Part shown: positions 57,021 through 64,000 of the stretch, piece after piece | Numbering within the stretch: position 1 is the first letter of the stretch | How the letters are laid out: every line of letters begins with the position of its first letter | Source of the DNA: Ephemerocybe angulata | Taxonomy: Eukaryota; Basidiomycota; Agaricomycetes; Agaricales; Psathyrellaceae | Length of the DNA stretch: 64,000 nucleotides | Assembly: GCA_013368325.1 (NCBI GenBank) | Contig: JAACJK010000176.1 | Location: forward strand, 62,001-126,000 | Reading direction: 5' to 3' | Position numbers and translations under genes: made by a program | Notes under the pieces: model-generated | Database searches by the model: none | Seen by the model: the letters and a program-made list of their open reading frames with translations, nothing else | What the model was told of the DNA's origin: nothing

Positions 57021-57666
57021 AATCAAACAAGTCAAAAGGTAATGATATCGCGAACCTGTGTACCCGCACCCAACCCGCACCTGTATTTACCCCGAAATGC
57101 GCATTATCCTGACACGCAGAGCCTGGAGTGCCAGGAGGTGTCTGCTGGTCGTTTCAGTTGACTAGATGTTGGAAGAATTGATGCACAAACCACTTCAGCG
57201 TCGCGACGAGGAGCTCTTTCCGGTTCCTTGTGGGAGCTATGGCTCTTAATTCCCCGAAGTTATCTAGGGCTGGGGTGGGCCGCAGAGTCAACGAGAGGAT
57301 GTAGGCCATGAGTTCAGAATTATAGCTCTGTTGTAGTGAACCGTCAACACTCGGAAGTGGGCCCAACGAAGCAAGGACGCAGGCGCTGGGAAGCGCCGCT
57401 TTATCAACCAATTTTCAAGCCCGTTTCTTGCACTAGTAAAAGTGAGGATGGCATCTAGAGGAGATGTGTCAACGCTTTTTGAGGGTCGGTTGAGACCCAC
57501 CTGATAGCGCGGTACATGAAAGATAAGCGCCCAATGTTCAACCGGCGCTTACCGACTTCCTTTCGCACGGGGTGTAGTGCACAACGATTGAGTCAATCAT
57601 TGGAAGGAATCTGACCTCCTGTAACTACTCGGGCGCTTTATGAGGATTCTCTAAGGCTGAGGTACA

Positions 57667-58908
57667 TTATGGAGTCCCAGTGAGCCTCGTATCTAGCAAT
57701 AAAGAAGAAGTCGCAAAGTTTCTCAGCGGGATCGCCTCACTGCCTCTCTCAGTGTCACTGTTCGCCCCTTTTCTCGCGTCATGCCTGGCCTTTTTCTCCA
57801 TCCTCTCCCGAATTTTCTCTGGGGTGTCATCCCTCAAGCGCCTGTCTCCCCATGGGCCTGTTCCAAAGGTCTTCCTTGTGTTGAAGCAAAGGAGGATGAC
57901 CAGACAAACCCACTCTGGAAGAAGGTCAAAAATGCAGAAGGCAGCTTTGGCCCCGTGGCCGTTGAGAGTGCCGGGTAGAGTGGATTCAAGCGTGGGCGTC
58001 TCGTAGTGCATGACGGAGAGTCTGTATATCCCGAATATAAGCTGTGTGGCACGTCCTATCAGCACGATGAAAGTAAGTTATTCGGAGAATGGGGGCGTAC
58101 AATGAGGGAGCTGAGTAGCAATATTCTGTAGATTGCCTTAGGGGGTGCACGTGGCTGGTGCCTCCAAGACCATAAAGTCCCTGAGATGACTATAGCAATG
58201 ACAGATACTGCAATAGCCGCCCCTGCATACCTATGGACCGGATAAAGGTTTAGCAATCGATACCTTGGCTCACAGCGAGAGTATGAGACTCACCGTAAAG
58301 AAGACACCATTCGAGCCTTATCCATATTGTTAAAATACTTCTTCTGGAACATCCCACCGGCAATACCTCCCGGGATGTTGCTCAACAGGAATGACACTCT
58401 CAAGCAATATGTAACCTTCCGCCATCTTGCCCTCGCCAAGGGCTGATCGAGATCTCCTTCGCTTGGCGGCTGGAACAAACTTTCTTTCGTTGCTGCAGAG
58501 GGTGATTCGTCCCACCTCCCACCTTCACCGTAGCCGTATGTTGAGTTGACTAGGAGGCATCGGAGGAGGCCTATGCCGACAAATGCGAAACCAAGGCTGG
58601 TTTGGCCGTATTTCACCAGACCTTCGGAAAATCTGAAGTCTTCACGCTGAGTTCCCACAGCCCGTAGGAAAAGCACCACCGTTCTAGAGGAAACAGTACA
58701 CTTCTATGGTTAAGGCCATCGGTGTTGAGGTAGAGAAGTAGATCCCACCTTTCAGTGACGGTTATGACGGCGCCAATCATGTGCGTGAACGCCTGTCCCA
58801 GAACCTGTATGCAATGACGGGTACAAGTAATCCATACAGCACAATAAAAGTGATGCAAGCTGGAAACTCGGATGGGAGAGCGATGCCACCTATGGGGGCT
58901 GGAAACAT
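57667..58908 (-). pseudogene. Damaged multi-pass membrane protein gene
   Basis: The start (58908) reads MFPAPIGGIALPSEFP, then a first helix ACITFIVLYGLLVPVIAYRF and WDRRSRT. Directly after this the frame meets TGA and TAA within six codons. Further blocks survive in shifted frames: VVLFLRAVGTQ, YGQTSLGFAFVGIGLLRCLL, YAGAAIAVSVIAIVISGTLW, and LIFGIYRLSVMH with LPEWVCLVILLCFN. The last block ends with TFGTGPWGDRR and a basic tail. The order fits an uncharacterised seven-helix family common in Agaricomycetes. An unusual splice pattern could rescue part of it, but no phase-consistent model was found. Confidence 0.5.
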
Positions 58909-59810
58909 GATGGTAGGCGGATTACTTCTGGATGGCCCCCAGAGCTAGGATTCTGCACAGTTAAAACCCAGGGTTAGCGCGGCGTTCGCGGGTTACCTCT
59001 ATACAGCAGTTACATACCCTCCTGGCCCCTCCAGCCCTCACAAATGAAAGGATCGTGATAAATATAGACGCTTGGTGCAACTGTCAAAGCGTAGCTGCGC
59101 GAAAACTGCGCACTGCATGTAAATTTACTACGTCGGAATTTTTGCAACACCAGTGCCAGTCTCCAGGGCGTGCTTCAGCGTACGTACTCTGCTGCTATTT
59201 TCTCGGATAGCTGCATGGGTGACTAACACCATCGATAGCTGAAACCTATGGATGCATCGGTAGAGAATGAGGTGGCACCTTTTCATACCCCAGGTGGTTG
59301 TGGATCCAGTACGTTGACCTCACCTTAGTACGGCGAGTCAATTCATTCAACGCAAGATTTAGCCATTTCGAGTAACCGTTTAGCCGCTTTATGTTCACCA
59401 AAAACGGAAGTAAATCTCAGAACTATAGATTCAGACGTACCCGAGGCTGCATTCCGATAAATATCAACGTAGGTGGTCATGTCCCGGGCTACGCGCTCAG
59501 TCGCAGTCGCATCCCCTTCCGCCCCAAACGATCGGTGGGCGCCAAATGTCTTTCCCCGTGTATAGATGTCGGTCTCAAATGGATTGGCGACGAACCCAAT
59601 CTGAGATACCAGGGAGGTACCTAATGCCATGCTCATACCTAATTTTTCCGCGGGAGACAGGCCGAAGGAGATTTTGAAGGGTTTCGAGATCGTATTTTTA
59701 GGGATATAATCCAATTAGAGTTTATATGGGTACTCGGAAGGTATAAAGTCGATCGCCTTTCCTTCCAGACCCTCTGGCAGCTAGTGTATTCTTGTGCATT
59801 TCCTGCAGAT
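58909..59810. other. Intergenic region with one short open frame
   Basis: No confident gene. A minus-strand frame (59343-59636) is listed separately at low confidence. Confidence 0.35.
59343..59636 (-). CDS. Short open reading frame of unknown significance, 97 residues
   Basis: Starts MSMALGTSLVSQIGFVANPF and ends LEMAKSCVE. The amino-acid composition is protein-like (helical C-terminus FGEHKAAKRLLEMAKS) and the frame stays open about 25 codons upstream without an ATG. It may be the last exon of a longer gene. No family is recognised. Confidence 0.2.
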   Translation of the reverse strand: MSMALGTSLVSQIGFVANPFETDIYTRGKTFGAHRSFGAEGDATATERVARDMTTYVDIYRNAASGTSESIVLRFTSVFGEHKAAKRLLEMAKSCVE

Positions 59811-62101
59811 CTAACCAAAGTAGAAAACTTCGAACTTCTTGATTCGATCATCAGCGCTACTGGTCTGTTTGAGGCAGATGAGTTCAAGAAATGCAGCACT
59901 GGAAAAGAGCCCACGACTCACTGTGACACCAAGTATCCTCTCATCATCGATCAGGACCCCATCAAAATGATACTGCTTCTTGGACGTATATCCTAGGCAG
60001 GCCAATTCCGACACCACGGGAGAGTGAAAGCAAACGCCAGCACGATCCACGACCTGCGCGGTGGCGAGGCACCACACCCTCGCGTACCTGGCCTTCGCGT
60101 TCTGACGATCGGCTCCCCCGCTGGGTGACTCCAAACTAATGCCCGCGTCGTCGTCCGAGTCTGACTCCTGGTCCGAATCTGGAGAGTCGCTGAGTTCGTC
60201 GAGGAGAAGTCCGTTGGTATTGGTATCCTGATCAACTTCCGGCAGCGGCGACGCCGGATTCTCGATCTGCTCCCCAAGTTCCGAATGTTGTTCCAAGAAC
60301 GACTTGACCAGTTCAATGTCGGCTCCATTGAGGGGAGGCCAATCATCCAATTCAAGAGGTAGACTGAGGTCGAGTGTCGCACCACGAGGGGCTAGAGTAG
60401 GCTCCGATGATGAAGAAGCCTTGATGTCCCCTAGTTGATTTTCAATCCTCTCCACCCATTCCTTACATTCTCTGAACTTCTGTACGAGCTCAGAGTGTTC
60501 ACGTTCCAACCTGCTCGCGACGAGTTTCCTCCTCCGTTCCTCCTTCTCCCTTTCTTTCCGCTGCTTCTGCGCGAGTTGGTGGCCGACCTTCTTGACGCGA
60601 GCCTCGTTGAAATCCACGGTTATTATCGGGGACCCGCTGCCCTGCTGGTTCGCCGCCGCACTGGAGATGAGCACGGCCCTCTGCCCCGATGTGGTTGTGA
60701 TCCACCGCGTGGGGATATCGTCCGTCTCAATCCATCGCGTCGCCTTCGGGCCCCACTGCTCCCAGGGAACGGGCTTTGGGAACAATACAGAGTTGGACGG
60801 AAAGTCGATGTCGATGTGGGGCTTCTCGTCGCGCTTCTGCTCGTGCAAGATGCGCAGAATCGACTTGCGGTGCACGAAGAATGTGTAGGTGTGGCTGAAG
60901 CCGACGACGAGCAGTGGGTTGGGGCCTGTCTGGACAGGCTGGATACGCACGTTGAAGACGATGATGGCGTCCTCGGTGTTGGCCTTGTATGGGCGATGTT
61001 GGCGCTTGGTGGGTTTGGTCGTGTGTGGAGTCGGACTTCTCTCTCCTATGGGATTCGGTTCCGATCGACAGGACAGTTCCGCGAACGATCTACCTGGGGC
61101 AAGGAGGGGGAGTTCGAGCGCGCACATCGGCGCGGAGGGCGATGGCTCAGTCGGGGAGCGGGGGAGAACCCAGACTTCTAGGATGCCCCGTTTGGTGTTA
61201 GGCAACATTAGGGTATGCTCGTCGAGGAATATGAGCCCAGAGTACGAGCGGTAGGGAGCAGCTAGGGACTTGAGGATGTCAGTACAGCCTTCGGCAATAT
61301 TGGAAGAACTGACCATTTTCAGAATTCCTGTACGCCATTCGTACACAAGAACACGGTCCTCGGTCGCGTCTGCCATTTGGTCAGGCCGATGGGAGACTAT
61401 AAGAACGAGATTCTCTCCGACAATCTCCAGTCCAACGGCCGGATGAGGGTGTTGGTCCTTGAACACTGAGATTCGGGGATGTAGGGCTAGTGGATGGGGT
61501 TGACCTGTCGAGTACTGCATTGGATGCAGAGCTATATCGAGGAGTGGAGGCTGTGATGCTACAGGCTTTCTATGGTCTCAAAGGTGAGCGACCTCCCAGT
61601 GTTTTCCGGTACTCGGACGCACCTGGTGACAACGACGACGAGATCATGCTCGTCAATACATAAGCCGACATCTAGGACTGTCTCCTTCACACTGATAGAC
61701 CGCCAATCTTGCACATCGCCCTCGCTATCAGGCAGAACTGCGAAATCCAGATCTAGCATGGACTCCCGCCCAAGGAAGTACGCGCCGCCCGACAGGTCAT
61801 AGATGGGGTTGGCTGGCTGTTTGACTTCAATCTTCTGGGTAAACTGAGGCTTCCATTGGCGCCAGGCTAGCTGTCCACGTTGGAGCCTCTCCAGCCTTTC
61901 AGCTTGGCTGAGAATAGACCTTTCCCCGTTGTCCTCGAGGCCAGCGATCTGGAGCGCAATAAGATATTGAATTTCGGTCGATGATTTGATGACAGAGTTT
62001 AGTTTGAAGCATATCAGCTGGGATTGGAGGATTTCGACCGCGGATAAAGCAGAGAGAATCTGGGTCAGTATCTCATCTGGCAGGGCTAAGAGGTTTGCCA
62101 T
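59811..62101 (-). CDS. F-box protein, 745 residues
   Basis: Two exons, 61623-62101 and 59811-61569, with a 53-nt intron (GTGCGT donor) in phase 2; total 746 codons. The F-box is at the N-terminus: MANLLALPDEILTQILSALS then AVEILQSQLICFKLNSVIKS. The middle (residues about 170-430) is strand-rich with short W/D/H motifs (VLVYEWRTGILKMV, IIVFNVRIQPVQTG), possibly a beta-propeller. A charged coiled coil (QKQRKEREKEERRRKLVA) follows, then a strongly acidic stretch (LDELSDSPDSDQESDSDDDA). The C-terminus is hydrophobic and strand-like. A putative SCF ubiquitin ligase adaptor with unknown target. Confidence 0.8.
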
Positions 62102-63766
62102 CCCATATGTTGTCGTCAGGGCGTAAGCTGTGTCAGCCCCTGAACAATCATGTCGGCCGAACAAACCGTGGGCGCTAATTACCGTTTCCGTCCAACGATC
62201 AGTGGGCGCTTACTCGCGTTGACATATGATTGGGGTGAGTACAAGAGACTACATAATATCTGTAAGGCCGACCAGCGGCACAACCTGCTACCGGGCCTTG
62301 TCCTTAGTCAAGTACTCACATCTCAATTTGTAGACCTAAAAATCGCTTCGGCGTTGAAGGAAAGAAAATTAGTGTTACACCATGTTAAGTTTGGCCACTA
62401 TCTAGTTCTCTTATGCTCTACTCCATACTAGGACTAGATCTATCTACTCTCCGTATAGGGTACCTACCTTCAGTACCCGATATCTAGGTACATACTCTCA
62501 GCATAAGTGCCCTCCGTACAGGGTACGTACCTTCAGTACAGGGTACCTAGGTACATACTCCTCTCAGATCTCAGCACAGGTACCCTGCGTATAGGGTACG
62601 TACCCTCACTGCAGGGTATATACCATAGCTATAGGCATGCGCAATGACATATAATGAGTCAGAAAGGCATGTCTCGCGGTGAAAGGTAAGTACCTACAGG
62701 TTATGTACCGGAGCCTCAAGCTTCAAGGAGCTTCTGACAGTAGCCTCTGATCAATACTTAATGGGCCAAAATACACTGGTGCTAGCGTTCACCCTTCCCC
62801 AGCTCCGTATCCACAGTCAGTGTCCCCAGTGTTCTGACTCTCCTCGCCAGTCGGCCCCAACTCAATCCCGGAGAGCGAAGTCATTTCGAGGATGCCGGTG
62901 AAGATTCAAAAGACCGCCATCAAAACCCATCAAAAGTTCAAATGCACGCCAGATTCTCACATAGCAGGCCCTAAGACCCACTACCTAACGGTAGCAGGCA
63001 TTTCAGCGACTGACGATACCCTTTTATGTCGGTCTTGGCGGCTCCAGATCTCGAGGATCGCATTCCTCTGGACTAGAGATGCCACACTGGTTCATTCATG
63101 ACCAAGTTTGGACCAAGTGCGCGAAGGATCACCAGTGCAAGCCTTATTCTGTGTCCTGTCGGATGATGTCGAAAGGACAGAAATTGATTTTGAGCGAATC
63201 ATTTGCGAATCATGCCGAGGCACAAAAAAGAAATGGAATGGGCCGGGGATATACATAAGAGTGAAGGGCGAAGGAGCGCACTCTGGATCAATGTAAGTGG
63301 ACTAGCGCGAATATAGCTCTTCAAGACATTCCTGCATAAGATCAGGATAATACATCTTGTCGGTCACTTCATCTTCTTCCGGCACGTCGCCTGTCTGGGG
63401 TTTCAAGTGAGTCCGCTTCTCCGGCTCTCGAGGGTCCTATCTGACACTCTGCAGCTGGACTTTGTCACTGACAAGCACCGGGAAGGTTTCTCACTGGAAA
63501 TAACATGCTCGGGGAACGCGCCACCCCTGCATGTTGTTTCATCAAGGCAAGGGACTTTGAACACCTCTACCGGCCTTTCTGCGCCTCTGAGCTTCATTTC
63601 TTTCGTCTAGTTTTCCGCTAAGTAGGGCATCTTTCTCGAGCGAGGTAATTTTTAAGAGGATGAGATCGCCCATGTGTCAAACTCCGACACCATGTCAAGG
63701 AGGTATCTCAGTACTCCACCAAACCCCTGTCCAAAGGGGCTACAGAACGAGGGGTGGTGGATTAAT
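62102..63766. other. Intergenic region with a tandem repeat and unresolved open frames
   Basis: Holds the tandem repeat 62446-62640. The open frames at 62892-63296 and 63407-63610 (+) include Cys-containing stretches but no convincing domain or splice model, so no gene is called. Confidence 0.35.
62446..62640. repeat. Degenerate tandem repeat of about 65-70 bp rich in GGTACC/GTACC
   Basis: About three units share AGGGTACSTACCTTCAGTAC, TAGGTACATACTC and CAGCAYAGGTGCCCT-like sequence. Similar GGTAC/TACC elements are scattered at 9107-9190. Confidence 0.75.
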
Positions 63767-64000
63767 ATGTCTGACGCAATGGATAAGTTTAAGCTCGTGA
63801 TTGGTACTCAAAGGTCTTCACCTCCTGACCTACCTTGGGTCGTCGCTGTCGATGCCAAGTCGAGACTTGCTGACAATTCATTGGGTCCACAGCGACGGGC
63901 GCTTATTTCAGGTTTTTGGATTGCTACGCAAAAGTTTCGAGATAACCTGTTCATTGCGCTATATTCCTCGCCCCCGTTACGCTTGGGAATATTGGGTCTA
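63767..64000 (+). CDS. Open reading frame running off the right edge (partial)
   Basis: From ATG at 63767 (MSDAMDKFKLVIGTQRSSPP) the frame stays open for 78 codons to the window end. The composition is plausible (DLPWVVAVDAKSRLAD, ALISGFWIATQKFRDNLFIA). A TAA directly precedes the ATG. It may be the first exon of a gene that continues outside. No family is recognised. Confidence 0.3.
   Translation, partial: MSDAMDKFKLVIGTQRSSPPDLPWVVAVDAKSRLADNSLGPQRRALISGFWIATQKFRDNLFIALYSSPPLRLGILGL

Larger units (their letters stand above)
56491..57666. other. Region rich in GC palindromic repeat copies
   Basis: No gene is supported. It contains the repeat copies at 56551, 56674, 56832 and 56944. A minus-strand frame at 57154-57411 has no recognisable content. 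Confidence 0.5.

Noticed and set aside
62892..63610. Zinc-cluster or Cys-rich gene
   Set aside because: Scattered cysteines in short frames do not form a known spacing pattern and no phase-consistent join was found.

Overview
This is nuclear DNA from a filamentous basidiomycete, most likely an Agaricomycete. The coding regions are cut by many short GT-AG introns (about 40-75 nt, with one 5-nt exon). Spermidine synthase is fused to saccharopine reductase, an arrangement known from Basidiomycota. There is also a secreted DUF1996 protein with a fungal CBM1 cellulose-binding tail, a Plavaka-type transposase, and several basidiomycete-only gene families. I see no rRNA, tRNA or CRISPR array. Splice sites were inferred by eye; exon sums divide by three in every model listed as intact.

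Layout. 0.3-21.6 kb is a dense housekeeping-type block: acyl-CoA thioesterase (+), a large F-box protein ending in a CaaX box (+), DUF1996-CBM1 (+), Spe3-Lys9 fusion (-), second F-box protein (+), MYND zinc-finger protein (-), third F-box-like protein (-), and farnesyltransferase beta subunit (-). 21.6-25.7 kb is a gene-poor stretch. 25.7-30.8 kb is an apparently intact 11-exon Plavaka-type transposase (-) with a 30-bp minisatellite in its last exon. 31.4-34.6 kb holds two uncharacterised genes (-). 36.5-43.5 kb holds a small unknown gene, a DUF6698-like gene and two paralogous genes of unknown family (+), separated by three GC-rich tandem repeats.

44.7-53.9 kb is the most informative locus. 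A gene for a predicted single-pass membrane protein has been split by a complete Ty1/copia retrotransposon (identical-looking 404-bp LTRs, 5-bp target duplication CTGCT, intact 1581-codon polyprotein). The host reading frame is otherwise undamaged on both sides, and a shorter intact paralogue lies about 1 kb downstream. 55.3-58.9 kb holds remnants of two multi-pass membrane protein genes with in-frame stops, together with copies of a GC-rich palindromic repeat that also occurs 47 kb away. 59.8-62.1 kb is a fourth F-box gene. The right edge has a short tandem repeat and an open reading frame that runs off the window.

Functional links. The fusion enzyme joins polyamine and lysine synthesis. The farnesyltransferase beta subunit and an F-box protein with a CaaX tail are in the same window, but physical proximity alone does not show that one acts on the other. 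Four unrelated-looking F-box genes in 64 kb fit the F-box expansion seen in mushroom-forming fungi.
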